From Serinicoccus chungangensis (lineage in GTDB: Bacteria; Actinomycetota; Actinomycetes; Actinomycetales; Dermatophilaceae): DNA of 64,000 bases. The translations under genes were made by a program, and so were the position numbers. The DNA lies in contig NZ_CP040887.1 of assembly GCF_006337125.1 (NCBI RefSeq), forward strand, positions 2,046,001 through 2,110,000, in the 5' to 3' direction. The notes under the pieces were generated by a model. It made no database searches. It was given only the letters and a program-made list of their open reading frames with translations, and was not told the origin of the DNA. Of this stretch, positions 47,199 through 57,439 are shown piece by piece (the stretch's first letter is position 1; the number at the start of each line of letters is the position of its first letter).

Positions 47199-48077
47199 GT
47201 GCCCCTCCTGACGCTCCTCAGCGACCCGAGCGCCCGTGACCTCTCCAGGACGACGCCCTCCGAGGTGGCCGGGACCGAGGTGGCCGGCGAGCCGCGCTGG
47301 CTGCGCCCGGGGTCCGCCGTGCAGGTCCCGGTCGGGCCTCGGATGCGCCTCGACGAGGACCTCTGGACCACCTGGCAGGCGCGCGGGGTCGACGTCGTCC
47401 TGCAGCCCGACGGGGCGCGCCGGCGGCGGGTGCTGCTCGCCGACATGGACTCGACGATGATCCAGCAGGAGTGCATCGACGAGCTGGCGGCGCACGCCGG
47501 GGTCGGCGAGCAGGTCGCCGGCATCACGGCCCGCGCCATGAACGGCGAGCTCGACTTCGCCGGTGCCCTGCACGAGCGGGTCGCCCTGCTGCGCGGGCTG
47601 CCGGTCGGCGTGGTCGACACGGTCCTCGCCGACCGCATCACCCCGACACCGGGAGGAGCCGAGCTGCTCGCCACCATGGCCGCGGCCGGCGGGTATGCCG
47701 CGCTCGTCTCCGGCGGGTTCACCCTCTTCACCCGGGTGGTGGCCGAGCGCCTCGGCTTCGACGAGCACCGCGCCAACACGCTCGAGGTCGCGGACGGCCG
47801 GCTGACCGGTCGCGTGGTGCTCCCGGTCGTCGGTCAGGAGGCGAAGCTGCGGGCGCTGGAGGAGATCTGCGCCCGGCTCGGGCTGGGTCCCGAGGACGTG
47901 GTGGCGGTCGGTGACGGCGCCAACGACCTGCCGATGCTGCGCGCTGCCGGTCTGGGGGTCGCGCTGCACGCCAAGCCCGCCGTCGCCCGCCAGGTGCCGG
48001 TCCGGGTCAACCACGGGGACCTCACGGCCGTGCTCTACCTGCAGGGCTACGCGGAGGACGAGTTCGTCCGCCCCTGA
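47199..48077 (+). CDS. serB: Phosphoserine phosphatase
   Basis: 292 aa. Last step of serine synthesis. HAD-superfamily motifs: VLLADMDSTMIQQECIDELA (nucleophile Asp), SGGFTLF motif II, and VGDGANDLPMLRAAGLGVAL. The N-terminal ~80 residues are a variable domain in the position of the ACT-like region. GTG 47199 is chosen on promoter spacing (TAGCAT at 47186); ATG 47190 would add three residues. Confidence 0.92.
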   Translation: MPLLTLLSDPSARDLSRTTPSEVAGTEVAGEPRWLRPGSAVQVPVGPRMRLDEDLWTTWQARGVDVVLQPDGARRRRVLLADMDSTMIQQECIDELAAHAGVGEQVAGITARAMNGELDFAGALHERVALLRGLPVGVVDTVLADRITPTPGGAELLATMAAAGGYAALVSGGFTLFTRVVAERLGFDEHRANTLEVADGRLTGRVVLPVVGQEAKLRALEEICARLGLGPEDVVAVGDGANDLPMLRAAGLGVALHAKPAVARQVPVRVNHGDLTAVLYLQGYAEDEFVRP

Positions 48078-48134
48078 CGGCGTCCTGGACCGACGTCCCC
48101 GGGGCCTCTCACCCGCAGACGCAGGTCAGGAAGC

Positions 48135-48860
48135 TCAGTGGTCGGCCTCGTAGCGGGCCAGGAGGTCGGGGCGGCGCTGCGCCGTGCGGAGCAGCCGCTG
48201 CTCCTGCCGCCAGGCGGCGATCCGGCCGTGGTGGCCGGAGAGCAGCACCTCGGGGACGTCGTGCCCGCGCCAGCTGGCGGGCTTGGTGTAGACGGGGTAC
48301 TCCAGCAGCCCGCCCGTGTGCGACTCCTCCAGCAGGGACGCCTCGTTGCCGACCATGCCGGGCAGCAGCCGTGCCACCGCCTCGGTCATGGCCAGCACAG
48401 CCACCTCGCCCCCGTTGAGCACGTAGTCGCCCAGGCTCAGGATGCTGAGCGGGTAGCGCGCCGCGAACTCGTCGTAGACCCGCTCGTCGATCCCCTCGTA
48501 GCGTCCGCACACGAAGACGAGCCAGTCCTCCTCCAGGGCCAGGCGGGACGCGACCTCCTGGCTGAAGACCTCACCGCCGGGCCCCGGCACCACGAGGCGC
48601 GGCGTGCGGCCGGGCACGGACGAGCAGATCTCGTCCAGGGCCTCGCCCCACGGCTCGGGCCGCATCACCATCCCGGCCCCGCCGCCGTACGGGGTGTCGT
48701 CGACGGTGCGGTGCCGGTCGTGGGTCCACCTCCGCAGGTCGTGGACGTGCACGTCCAGCAACCCCTCGCGCCGGGCGCGCCCCAGCAGCGACAGGTCCAG
48801 GGGCGCGAGGTACTCGGGGAAGATCGTGACGACGTCCAGCCGCAGCGGCATACCGCTCAC
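48135..48860 (-). CDS. trmD: tRNA (guanine-37-N1)-methyltransferase
   Basis: 241 aa. Methylates G37 of tRNAs to stop frameshifting. SPOUT-knot blocks: [63 protein letters not shown] and the C-terminal DNA/RNA contact RPDLLARYE. The GTG at 48860 overlaps the rimM stop (GTGA); the ATG at 48851 (in GGTATGCC) is an alternative. Last gene of rpsP-khpA-rimM-trmD. Confidence 0.95.
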   Translation of the reverse strand: MSGMPLRLDVVTIFPEYLAPLDLSLLGRARREGLLDVHVHDLRRWTHDRHRTVDDTPYGGGAGMVMRPEPWGEALDEICSSVPGRTPRLVVPGPGGEVFSQEVASRLALEEDWLVFVCGRYEGIDERVYDEFAARYPLSILSLGDYVLNGGEVAVLAMTEAVARLLPGMVGNEASLLEESHTGGLLEYPVYTKPASWRGHDVPEVLLSGHHGRIAAWRQEQRLLRTAQRRPDLLARYEADH

Positions 48861-49378
48861 TCCCCCAGCTCGAGCAGACCGGGGGGCGGGTCCACGACCA
48901 CGGTGCGCCGCTCCTCGTCGACCTCGGGCACCAGCTCCTCCACGAAGGGCACGAGCACGACGGCCCCGGACGGGGTCCGCACCTCCAGCAGGTCCTGGAC
49001 CGGCCGCACGTGCAGCGCCGCGACCTCACCGACCGGCCGCCCGTCGACCTGGACGACGGTGAAGCCGAGCAGGTCGTCCTCGCGCCACCCCTCGTCGGCG
49101 TCCTCGTCCTCCCCCGCGTCGTCGTCCACGAGCAGCCGGGTGCCGCGCAGCGCCTCGGCGGCGGTGCGGTCGGGGTGCCCCTCGAACCCCAGGAGGTAGG
49201 TGCCCTGGTGCTGCCGCACGGTGGCCAGCGTGAGCGGGCCGCGCGGCGCGGGGTCGGTGTCGAAGCGGGCACCGGGGGTGAGCCGGGCCTCCGGGTCGTC
49301 GGTGTGCACCTGCACGGTGACCTCACCGCGCAGACCGTGCGGCTTGCCGACACGGGCGACGACGAAGGTCGGGCTCAT
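48857..49378 (-). CDS. rimM: 16S rRNA processing protein RimM
   Basis: 173 aa. Helps assemble the 30S head, binding S19. N-terminal RimM fold ([20 protein letters not shown]) and C-terminal PRC barrel ([40 protein letters not shown]). Complete. An acidic loop ([12 protein letters not shown]) links the domains. Confidence 0.94.
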   Translation of the reverse strand: MSPTFVVARVGKPHGLRGEVTVQVHTDDPEARLTPGARFDTDPAPRGPLTLATVRQHQGTYLLGFEGHPDRTAAEALRGTRLLVDDDAGEDEDADEGWREDDLLGFTVVQVDGRPVGEVAALHVRPVQDLLEVRTPSGAVVLVPFVEELVPEVDEERRTVVVDPPPGLLELGE

Positions 49379-49403
49379 GGTCTCCTCCGGTCCGGTGGAC
49401 GGC

Positions 49404-49440
49404 GCGACCCGCCCGGGCGCTGGAGCGCCGGGCGGGTCGC
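49404..49440. terminator. Strong hairpin between khpA and rimM
   Basis: A 13-bp stem flanking a bulged core (49404-49416 with 49428-49440). It sits between khpA and rimM, inside an operon expected to be continuous. It may attenuate or process the mRNA so that ribosomal protein S16 is made in excess of RimM and TrmD. Confidence 0.6.
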
Positions 49441-49464
49441 GGGGGGTGCTGACGGGGAGCGGTC

Positions 49465-49707
49465 TCAGCGCGCCCGGTCGGTGTCGACGATGTCCACGCG
49501 GACCTTCTCGCCGCCGGCGAGGGCGCCGACCACGGTGCGCAGGGCGCTCGCGGTGCGTCCGCGACGACCGATCACGCGACCCAGGTCCTCCGGGTGGACC
49601 CGGACCTCCAGGATGTCGCCGTGCCGGGCGTTCTTGGTGCGGACGACCACGTCACCGTCGTGGTCGACGATGCCCTTGACCAGGTGCTCCAGCGCTTCCT
49701 CGAGCAT
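49465..49707 (-). CDS. khpA: KH-domain RNA-binding protein KhpA
   Basis: 80 aa. Single type-II KH domain: VRVHPEDLGRVIGRRGRTAS carries the GxxG loop. Homologues bind sRNA and mRNA and affect cell-wall and cell-size control in Gram-positives. It starts three bases after the rpsP stop. Next to rpsP and rimM in many actinobacteria and firmicutes. Confidence 0.93.
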   Translation of the reverse strand: MLEEALEHLVKGIVDHDGDVVVRTKNARHGDILEVRVHPEDLGRVIGRRGRTASALRTVVGALAGGEKVRVDIVDTDRAR

Positions 49708-49709
49708 GC

Positions 49710-50216
49710 TCAGGCCTCGTCGGTCTGCGCGCCGCTCTCAGCCGCCTCGTCACCGCTGCTGGCGGCGGCGGAGCCGTCGGTGTCGGCCGCCGGAGCCGTC
49801 TCGTCCGTGGCGGAGGCCCCGGCCTTGGTGGACTTCTTGCGACGCTGGGTCGTGGCGCCCGAGGTGTCCTCGCCGTCGGAGGCGGCCAGGGCAGCCTCGT
49901 AGAGGGCCTTCTTGTCCGCCTTGGGCTCGCGGACCCTCAGCGTGCCCTCGGCACCCGGCTCACCCTTGTACTTCTGCCAGTCGCCGGTGACCCTGAGCAG
50001 CGCTGCGACCTGCTCGGTCGGCTGCGCGCCGACACCGAGCCAGTACTGCGCACGCTCGGAGTCGATGTCGATGAGCGACGGCTCCTCGGTGGGGTGGTAC
50101 TTGCCGATCTCCTCGATCGCCCGGCCGTCCCGCTTGGCGCGGGAGTCCATGACGACGACGCGGTAGTACGGTGCACGGATCTTGCCCATGCGCTTCAGAC
50201 GAATCTTGACAGCCAC
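49710..50216 (-). CDS. rpsP: 30S ribosomal protein S16 with C-terminal extension
   Basis: 168 aa. S16 core: [40 protein letters not shown]. The first ~95 residues are the normal S16; the rest is an Ala/Thr/Asp-rich extension ([17 protein letters not shown]) ending acidic. The start is GTG (AVKIRL follows). First gene of rpsP-khpA-rimM-trmD. Confidence 0.96.
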   Translation of the reverse strand: MAVKIRLKRMGKIRAPYYRVVVMDSRAKRDGRAIEEIGKYHPTEEPSLIDIDSERAQYWLGVGAQPTEQVAALLRVTGDWQKYKGEPGAEGTLRVREPKADKKALYEAALAASDGEDTSGATTQRRKKSTKAGASATDETAPAADTDGSAAASSGDEAAESGAQTDEA

Positions 50217-50348
50217 GTGTGCGGTGTCTCCTCATAGTTGTCAGTGGTGTGCGACCCGGCGCCGCGAGGGGAAGAACACGCACGGCACCCGGACTGCGAT
50301 GGACTCATCAGGGCACGGTGAGAGGGCCGACCGCCGATGGGTTCACCC

Positions 50349-51890
50349 TCATTGTGCCACATCCCCCGCCGGTCCCTGCTCCGCCACCTCCGGCGAGGCA
50401 GGGGCGTGCTGCGCCACGAAGCGCAGCACCTCGGTGTCGTCCACCCCGGGGAAGACCCCGGGCGGCATGACCGCGAGGAGGTGGGAGTGCGCCCGCGCGC
50501 TGGGCCACACCAGCCCCTCCCACTCCCGCGCGAGGTCGGGCGGCGGCCGGGTGCAGCAGCGCGGGTCCGGGCACCGGGACAGCCGGCGCTCCCGCGTGTC
50601 CCGTCCGCGCATCCACCGGACCTGCTCGAAGGGCACGCCGACGCTCACCGAGAAGACGCCGGCCGGGGTGGGCTCGGCGACGGCCGTGCACCAGTACGTC
50701 CCCCGGCCGGTGTCGGTGTACTGGTGGTAGACCTCGCCGAGCGGCCGGTCGAAGACGACCCGCGCGGTCCACGAACGACAGACCCGGGCCCCCTCGATGG
50801 CCCCCGAGGCGTCCATGGGGAAGCGCACCCCGTCGTTCTCGTAGGCCTTGTAGATCACCCCGTCCGCGCTGGTACGCATGAAGTGGACCTGCAGGTCGAG
50901 GTGCTCGGTGGCGAGGTTGCAGAACCGGTGGGCCGCGGTCTCGTAGGACACGGCGTAGGTGTCCCGCAGGTCCTCCACGGCGATGTCCCGGTCGGCCCGG
51001 GCCCGTCGCAGCAGCGGGACCGCGGTGCTCTCCGGGACCAGCGCGGCGGCGGCGAAGTAGTTGATCTCGACCCGCTGGGCGAGGAACTCGGCGTAGTCAC
51101 GGGGCGGCTCGTGCTCGAGGACGACGTGCCCCAGCGCCTGCAGGGCGGCAGCGCGGGGGTCGTGCCCGCCCCCGGCGGGCAGGTAGATCCGGCGGTGGGC
51201 GAGGTCGCTCACGGTCCGGGTCGACGCGGGGACGTCGGGCACGGTGACGATCTCGAACCCCACGTGCCGGGCGACCCGCTCGACGACCTCCCGCGAGACC
51301 GGCCCGCCGGTATGCCCCGCCTGCTCCACGAGGCGTGCGGCGGCGGCCTCGATGTCCGCGAAGTAGTTGCCGGCCGCGCGCATCCGGGCCCGCAGCTCGG
51401 CGTTGGCCAGCCGGGCGAACTCCGGCGTGGCGGCCCGCTGCTGCTGCAGCCCCACGACGCTCTCGTAGAGCCCCACGAGCGCCTCCAGCGCGTCGTCGGG
51501 CAGGCCGGGCCCCACGCGCACGGCCGGGATGCCCAGCGTCTGGAAGCCCTCGGCCCGCTGCGCCCGCTCCCACCGCACCTCCAGCGCGGCACGCCGGCTC
51601 GGGGGCCCGCCCGAGAGCAGGGCGGTCAGGTCGGCCCCCAGGGCGCCGGCCACCCGCTCCAGCGTCGACGGGCGGGCCTCGCGGCGGCCGTTCTCGATGA
51701 GCGAGAGCGCCGAGGCCGACAGCCCGGCCCGCTCGGCCACCGCCGCCAGGGTCAGCCCGGCCGCCCGTCGGGCGTGCCGGACACGGCGCCCGACGGAGAC
51801 CGGGTCGGCAGCTCCTGCTGCCCCCGGCTCGGTGCCGTCCAGGCGCTGCGAGGGACGGAACGGCAGGACGCGACCGGTGGAGGACGGCAT
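50349..51890 (-). CDS. ramB: RamB-like XRE-family regulator of acetate/glyoxylate metabolism
   Basis: 513 aa. N-terminal HTH_3 domain (about 45-100; [20 protein letters not shown]) and a long C-terminal domain with the ImmA/IrrE-like HxxxE region ([13 protein letters not shown]) and the ScfR/RamB-type C-terminal domain ([32 protein letters not shown]), which has conserved cysteines. In Corynebacterium RamB controls aceA, aceB and acetate genes. Here it diverges from aceA. The ATG at 51890 lies six bases after a TATCGT element overlapping a 15-bp palindrome, suggesting autoregulation. Confidence 0.88.
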   Translation of the reverse strand: MPSSTGRVLPFRPSQRLDGTEPGAAGAADPVSVGRRVRHARRAAGLTLAAVAERAGLSASALSLIENGRREARPSTLERVAGALGADLTALLSGGPPSRRAALEVRWERAQRAEGFQTLGIPAVRVGPGLPDDALEALVGLYESVVGLQQQRAATPEFARLANAELRARMRAAGNYFADIEAAAARLVEQAGHTGGPVSREVVERVARHVGFEIVTVPDVPASTRTVSDLAHRRIYLPAGGGHDPRAAALQALGHVVLEHEPPRDYAEFLAQRVEINYFAAAALVPESTAVPLLRRARADRDIAVEDLRDTYAVSYETAAHRFCNLATEHLDLQVHFMRTSADGVIYKAYENDGVRFPMDASGAIEGARVCRSWTARVVFDRPLGEVYHQYTDTGRGTYWCTAVAEPTPAGVFSVSVGVPFEQVRWMRGRDTRERRLSRCPDPRCCTRPPPDLAREWEGLVWPSARAHSHLLAVMPPGVFPGVDDTEVLRFVAQHAPASPEVAEQGPAGDVAQ

Positions 51891-51896
51891 ACCACC

Positions 51897-51902
51897 ACGA
51901 TA
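51897..51902 (-). promoter_or_regulatory. Likely leaderless -10 element of ramB
   Basis: TATCGT on the minus strand, with six bases to the ATG at 51890. Its first base overlaps the AGCGAA palindrome at 51902. Confidence 0.55.
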
Positions 51903-51916
51903 GCGAAAAATTCGCT
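51902..51916. promoter_or_regulatory. 15-bp palindrome, candidate RamB operator
   Basis: AGCGAAAAATTCGCT: arms AGCGAA and TTCGCT around AAA. It is the most A/T-rich stretch near and touches the ramB -10. RamB sites in Corynebacterium (AAAACTTTGCAAA) are also A/T-rich, but not identical. TTGACG at 51921-51926 could be the aceA -35 box. Confidence 0.55.
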
Positions 51917-51964
51917 GTTCTTGACGCGGCTGTGCCCACCCGTGGGTCGCCGGCCACCGCGACA

Positions 51965-51977
51965 GTGGTGACACCAC
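51965..51977. promoter_or_regulatory. Second small inverted repeat upstream of aceA
   Basis: GTGGT-GAC-ACCAC, a 5-bp inverted repeat 32 bases before the aceA ATG. It lies in the aceA promoter or leader and may be a regulator site. Short enough to be chance. Confidence 0.3.
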
Positions 51978-52009
51978 CCGCAGTCGCCACACGAGGAGAG
52001 GGGTCGACG

Positions 52010-53314
<1,305 letters not shown>

Positions 53315-53331
53315 TCGATGCCGGCCCCGGT

Positions 53332-53362
53332 GCCCGACGACCGCCCACCGCGGTCGTCGGGC
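53332..53362 (+). terminator. Intercistronic hairpin between aceA and aceB
   Basis: A perfect 13-bp stem (53332-53344 with 53350-53362) and a 5-base loop, 17 bases after the aceA stop and 33 before the aceB ATG. No T-run. It may lower aceB expression or stabilise the aceA message. Confidence 0.7.
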
Positions 53363-53394
53363 GTCCCGGGCCCCTCCGACGAGACGAGGACGAG

Positions 53395-54960
53395 ATGGAC
53401 TACCCGGCGACCCTGCTGGAGGAGACCACGGCCGGCCTGCTGCGCCGGCTCGTGGCGGACACCGCACCCGCACGTGCCGAGCTGCTGCGGGCCCGCAAGG
53501 AGAGGTCCAGGGCGGTGCGGGCCGGCGCCGAGCTCGCCCCGTCGCCCGAGACCGCCGACGTGCGCGAGGACGGCTCCTGGCGGGTCGCACCGCCGCCGCC
53601 GGACCTGACCCACCGGCTCGTCGAGCTGGCCACCCCGGCCTCCCCCGAGCACGCGACCGCGGCGATGGCCTCCCGCGCCGACGTGTGGGTGGCCGACCTC
53701 GAGGACATGCTCGTGCCGACGTCGGCGCGGCTCGTCGCGGCCCACCGGGCCATCGAGGACGTCGCCGCCACCCGCACCGGGGACGCGCAGCCCGGCGTGC
53801 CCACCCTCATGGTGCGTCCGCGCGGTCTGCACCTGCCCGAGGCGCACCTGCAGGTGGACGGCGAGGCCGCCGGCGCCTCGACGGTCGACACCTTCACCTT
53901 CCTCGCCCGCTGCGGCCGCACGCTGCTGTCCGGCGGCACCGCGCCCTACCTCTACCTGCCCAAGCTGGAGACCGCGGCGGAGGCCGCCTGGTGGGACGAC
54001 CTGCTCACCCGGGCCGAGTCCCTGCTCGGGCTGCCTCAGGGGTGCACCCGGGTCAGCGTGCTCGTGGAGACGGTGCAGGCGACCTACGAGCTGGAGGAGA
54101 TCGTCCACGCGCTGCGTCGGCGGCTCACGGGCCTGGCCGCGGGCCGGTGGGACTACATCTTCTCCTACCTGCGGACCTACGGGACCCGTCCGGACCACCT
54201 CCTGCCCGACCGGGACGCGTTCACCATGAACACCCGCTTCCTGCGCAGCTACACCTCGCTCATCGTCGGGGTGTGCCACCGGCGGGGGGTGCAGGCCATC
54301 GGCGGGCCGATCGCCCTCGCGCCCAGCGGCCCGTTCGACGAGTCGGTCGCGATGACCCACGCCCGGGTGCACCGGGACAAGGCGCGGGAGGCCAAGCAGG
54401 GTTTCGACGGGGCCTGGGTCGTGCACCCCGGCATGGTCCCGGTGGCCCGGGCGCCCTTCGAGGAGCGGGACCGCCTGCGTGAGGAGGGTGCCTGGGAGGA
54501 GGCCGACCCGGCAGCGGCCGCCACCCTCGACCCGGTCGCCCTGCGCGACGTGAGCTCCATCCCCGGGGCCTCGACGCTCACCGGGGTGCGGACCGCGCTG
54601 CGCTCCTCGCTCAGCTACCTCACCGGGTGGCTCGCCGGGGAGGGCACGGCCGTCATCGCCGGGCACATCGAGGACTTCGGCACCGTCGAGCTCAACCGCA
54701 TGCAGCTGTGGCAGTGGCTGAGCCACGGCCAGCGCCTGGCGGAGGGGCCGACCATGTCCGAGCTGCTCCTCGACCGCATGCTCGAGGACGAGGTGGCCCT
54801 CCTGCGCCGCCGGGGCGCGCGCGAGGACCTGCTCGGGCACGCGGTCACGCTGCTGCGCGACGCCGTCGTCGCGACCGAGCCGCCGGCCTTCCTCTCCCAG
54901 CGGGCCTACGAGGTCCTGCTGTCGGTGGACGAGGCCGTCCAGGAGACCGACGTCGCCTGA
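53395..54960 (+). CDS. aceB: Malate synthase A
   Basis: 521 aa. Condenses glyoxylate with acetyl-CoA to malate. The malate synthase A fold shows WVADLEDMLVPTS, LMVRPRGLHLPE, SVLVETVQATYELEEIVHAL, GRWDYIFSYLRTYG and the C-terminal domain VELNRMQLWQWLSHG. Metal ligands lie in the VETVQATYE region and FDEDVAM-like block. It follows aceA after a hairpin; the pair forms the glyoxylate shunt. Confidence 0.93.
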   Translation: MDYPATLLEETTAGLLRRLVADTAPARAELLRARKERSRAVRAGAELAPSPETADVREDGSWRVAPPPPDLTHRLVELATPASPEHATAAMASRADVWVADLEDMLVPTSARLVAAHRAIEDVAATRTGDAQPGVPTLMVRPRGLHLPEAHLQVDGEAAGASTVDTFTFLARCGRTLLSGGTAPYLYLPKLETAAEAAWWDDLLTRAESLLGLPQGCTRVSVLVETVQATYELEEIVHALRRRLTGLAAGRWDYIFSYLRTYGTRPDHLLPDRDAFTMNTRFLRSYTSLIVGVCHRRGVQAIGGPIALAPSGPFDESVAMTHARVHRDKAREAKQGFDGAWVVHPGMVPVARAPFEERDRLREEGAWEEADPAAAATLDPVALRDVSSIPGASTLTGVRTALRSSLSYLTGWLAGEGTAVIAGHIEDFGTVELNRMQLWQWLSHGQRLAEGPTMSELLLDRMLEDEVALLRRRGAREDLLGHAVTLLRDAVVATEPPAFLSQRAYEVLLSVDEAVQETDVA

Positions 54961-54988
54961 GCGTGGCCCGGGCGTGGCTCGCGCCGCC

Positions 54989-56071
54989 TCAGTAGGCGCG
55001 CCCCCGCAGGACGACGTGCGCGGGGTGCGCGAGGACCCGCACGTCCTCGCGCGGGTCCTCGGCGTAGACCACGAGGTCGGCCGACTCGCCCTCGGCGATG
55101 CCGGGACGCCCCAGCCAGTCGCGCGCCGCCCAGGTGGCGGCCCCGACCGCCTCCAGCGACGTCATACCGGCCCTGGTCAGCGCCTCGACCTCCCGGGCCA
55201 CCAGCCCGTGCGGCAGCTGACCGCCGGCGTCGGTGCCGACGTAGACCGGTATGCCGGCCTCGTGCGCCTTGGCGACCGTCTCGTGCCGACGGGCGTAGAG
55301 GTCCATCATGTGGTCGGCGTAGGTGGGGAACTTGCCGCGTCCGGCGTCGGCGAAGCCGGGGAAGTTGTCGATGTTGACCAGGGTCGGCACGATCGCGATG
55401 CCCTGGGCTGCGAAGGTGTCGATGGTGTCGTCGACCAGTCCGGTCGCGTGCTCGATGCAGTCGGTGCCGGCGGCCGCGAAGTCCACGAGGGACTGCTCGG
55501 CGAAGCAGTGGGCCGTCACCCGGGCCCCCTCCTCGTGCGCGGCGGCGATGGCCTCGGTGAGCACGTCCACCGGCCAGCAGGTGTTGAGGTCGCCGGTCTC
55601 CCGGTCGATCCAGTCCCCCACGAGCTTGACCCAGCCGTCCCCGGCCCGCGCCTCCTGCCGCACGTGGGCGACGAGGTCCTCGGGCTCGATCTCCCAGGCG
55701 AAGTTGCGGATGTAGCGCCGCGTCCGGGCGATGTGCCGACCGGCGCGGATGAGCCGCGGGAGGTCCTCCCGGTCCTGCACCCACCGGGTGTCCGCCGGGC
55801 TGCCGGCGTCGCGCAGCAGCAGGGCGCCCGCCTCGCGCTCGGCCAGCGCGTGCTCCTCGGCGCGGGCGTCGTCCACCGCCCCCTGCGCCTCGAGCCCCAC
55901 GTGGCAGTGGGCGTCCACCAGGCCGGGCAGGGCATACCCCCGGATCCGCCGGACCTCCCGGCCGGCCGGCGCGGTGAGACTCACCCGGCCGTCGACCACC
56001 CAGACCTCCCCGAGCACCTCCTCGGGTCCCACGAGGACCTGTCCCTCGATGTGCAGCACCGGTGCGCTCAC
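54989..56071 (-). CDS. Amidohydrolase of the imidazolonepropionase-like group
   Basis: 360 aa. Metal-dependent hydrolase barrel: first metal pair LVDAHCHVGLE, candidate bridging Lys in DGWVKLVGDWID, His in VTAHCFAEQSL and CIEHATGLVDD, and the acid Asp in VYVGTDAGGQLP. The N- and C-terminal beta-sandwich (ALPGLVDAH; ESADLVVYAEDP) is typical. The substrate is not known; prolidase-like or N-acyl substrates are plausible. GTG at 56071 with a GAAGGAG ribosome-binding site. The aceB stop lies 28 bases away, on the opposite strand. Confidence 0.85.
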   Translation of the reverse strand: MSAPVLHIEGQVLVGPEEVLGEVWVVDGRVSLTAPAGREVRRIRGYALPGLVDAHCHVGLEAQGAVDDARAEEHALAEREAGALLLRDAGSPADTRWVQDREDLPRLIRAGRHIARTRRYIRNFAWEIEPEDLVAHVRQEARAGDGWVKLVGDWIDRETGDLNTCWPVDVLTEAIAAAHEEGARVTAHCFAEQSLVDFAAAGTDCIEHATGLVDDTIDTFAAQGIAIVPTLVNIDNFPGFADAGRGKFPTYADHMMDLYARRHETVAKAHEAGIPVYVGTDAGGQLPHGLVAREVEALTRAGMTSLEAVGAATWAARDWLGRPGIAEGESADLVVYAEDPREDVRVLAHPAHVVLRGRAY

Positions 56072-56128
56072 GTGGCGTCTCCTTCGTCGCAGGTATGCCG
56101 CCACCACCGTATCCGCCGCCCCGGTCCG

Positions 56129-56134
56129 TAGACT
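56129..56134 (+). promoter_or_regulatory. Likely leaderless -10 element
   Basis: TAGACT, eight bases before the GTG at 56143; no Shine-Dalgarno. Same arrangement as other leaderless genes in the window. Confidence 0.45.
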
Positions 56135-56142
56135 CCCCCCTC

Positions 56143-56847
56143 GTGTCCACCGACCCCTCCCCCACCACCGGGCCTGTCCGAGCACCCCTGCGCGTGCCGC
56201 GCGTCGACCTGGGGACGATGCTGCGCGACGCCGCGGCGGGCCGGTTCCCCGCCCCGGACGGGGGCTTCTCGCGGGCGGCGCCGTGGAAGGACGGGGTCGA
56301 GGGGGCTGTCGCCTTCACCGGTCACGCGGTGATGGTCGTCGGGGACGACGTCAGCGACGGCCAGCTGGCCGGGCTCGGCGTGCACGGCTTCGGCGGGGCC
56401 CACGAGCCGCGCACGACCCTGGCGCTGGCCGGCGCCGGACCGGTCGGGGTGCTGGACGCGCTGCTCGTCGGTCACGGGACCGGGGCCGGCGGACCCCTCG
56501 TGGCACGGGCCGACCTCGCCGAGACCGACCGGGCGGCCCACGCCGGCGAGTGGCGCACCGAGGTCGACGTCTACGGTCTGCCCGACCCGGGCGTCACCTC
56601 GCTGGCCACCCTCTCGCGCGGTATCGGCGGGCTGCCGGAGGTCGGCATCCAGGCCGAGGACGGGTATGCCGCCACCCTCCTGGAGGGCGTGCTCGGCCGG
56701 TTGCCCCGCGGCGAGGTGGTGCTGGCGTCGGTGACGCCCGGCAACGCGCGCTCGCTGCGCTTCTTCCTCAGGCGCGGCTTCGTCCCGGTGGCCAGCGAGC
56801 AGCTGTGGAAGCCGCGGCGCGAGCACGGGGCCGACCTCGGGCGGTGA
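56143..56847 (+). CDS. GNAT-like protein of unknown substrate
   Basis: 234 aa. The C-terminal part has SVTPGNARSLRFFLRRGFVP, matching the last strand-helix of GNAT acetyltransferases, and ALAGAGPVGVLDALLVGHG in the middle. The acetyl-CoA Q/RxxGxG/A loop is not clear, so activity is uncertain. The N-terminal ~60 residues are not recognised. Start: GTG after TAGACT. Convergent with mug. Confidence 0.6.
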   Translation: MSTDPSPTTGPVRAPLRVPRVDLGTMLRDAAAGRFPAPDGGFSRAAPWKDGVEGAVAFTGHAVMVVGDDVSDGQLAGLGVHGFGGAHEPRTTLALAGAGPVGVLDALLVGHGTGAGGPLVARADLAETDRAAHAGEWRTEVDVYGLPDPGVTSLATLSRGIGGLPEVGIQAEDGYAATLLEGVLGRLPRGEVVLASVTPGNARSLRFFLRRGFVPVASEQLWKPRREHGADLGR

Positions 56848-56857
56848 CCGCGCGGCC

Positions 56858-57439
56858 TCACAGCACGCCGGCCGCGCGGGCGGGCGCGGCGTAGGCACGG
56901 GCCAGGGAGTCGACGGTCTCGTGGGCGTTGAGCCCGCTGGGGTTGGGCACCACCCAGAGCTGGGCACCCTCGAGGTCCTCGGGCTGGCGACCCTGCTTGG
57001 CCCCCCGCACGCCGAACGCGCTCCGGTAGGCCGTGATCCCGGCCACGGCGACCACCGCGGGCCCGGTCCGGCGCACCGTCCGCACGAGCCGCCGCCCGCC
57101 CTCGCGCAGCTCCTCGACGGTGAGCTCGTCGGCGCGGGCGGTGGCACGCCGCGCGAGGTTGGTGACGCCGATCCCCCGCTGCAGCAGGTGGTCGCGGTCC
57201 TGCGCGCTCATGCCCGCGGCCGGGTCGACCGCACGCTCGATGACCCCCGCCCGCGCCAGTGCCGGGTAGAACCGGTTGCCCGGGTGGGCGAAGTGCGTCT
57301 GCGTCGCCGCCGTCCACAGACCCGGGTTGATGCCGACGAAGAGCAACCGCAGCGGCGGCCCACCGGCGCCGGGCAGCAGGTCCGGCACCTCGGCGTCCCG
57401 GAACGACTCGAGCTCGGCACGGGTGAAGCGAGCCGCCAT
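56858..57439 (-). CDS. mug: Mismatch-specific uracil/thymine DNA glycosylase (Mug/TDG family)
   Basis: 193 aa. Excises uracil or thymine mispaired with guanine. The family motif LLFVGINPGLWTAATQTHFA carries the catalytic Asn of GINPG; the intercalation loop region is VVPNPSGLNAHE, and DHLLQRGIGVTNLARRA also matches. ATG at 57439 overlaps the upstream M4 gene stop by one base (TGATG). The frame extends upstream into the M4 gene only because of a frameshift there. Confidence 0.9.
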   Translation of the reverse strand: MAARFTRAELESFRDAEVPDLLPGAGGPPLRLLFVGINPGLWTAATQTHFAHPGNRFYPALARAGVIERAVDPAAGMSAQDRDHLLQRGIGVTNLARRATARADELTVEELREGGRRLVRTVRRTGPAVVAVAGITAYRSAFGVRGAKQGRQPEDLEGAQLWVVPNPSGLNAHETVDSLARAYAAPARAAGVL

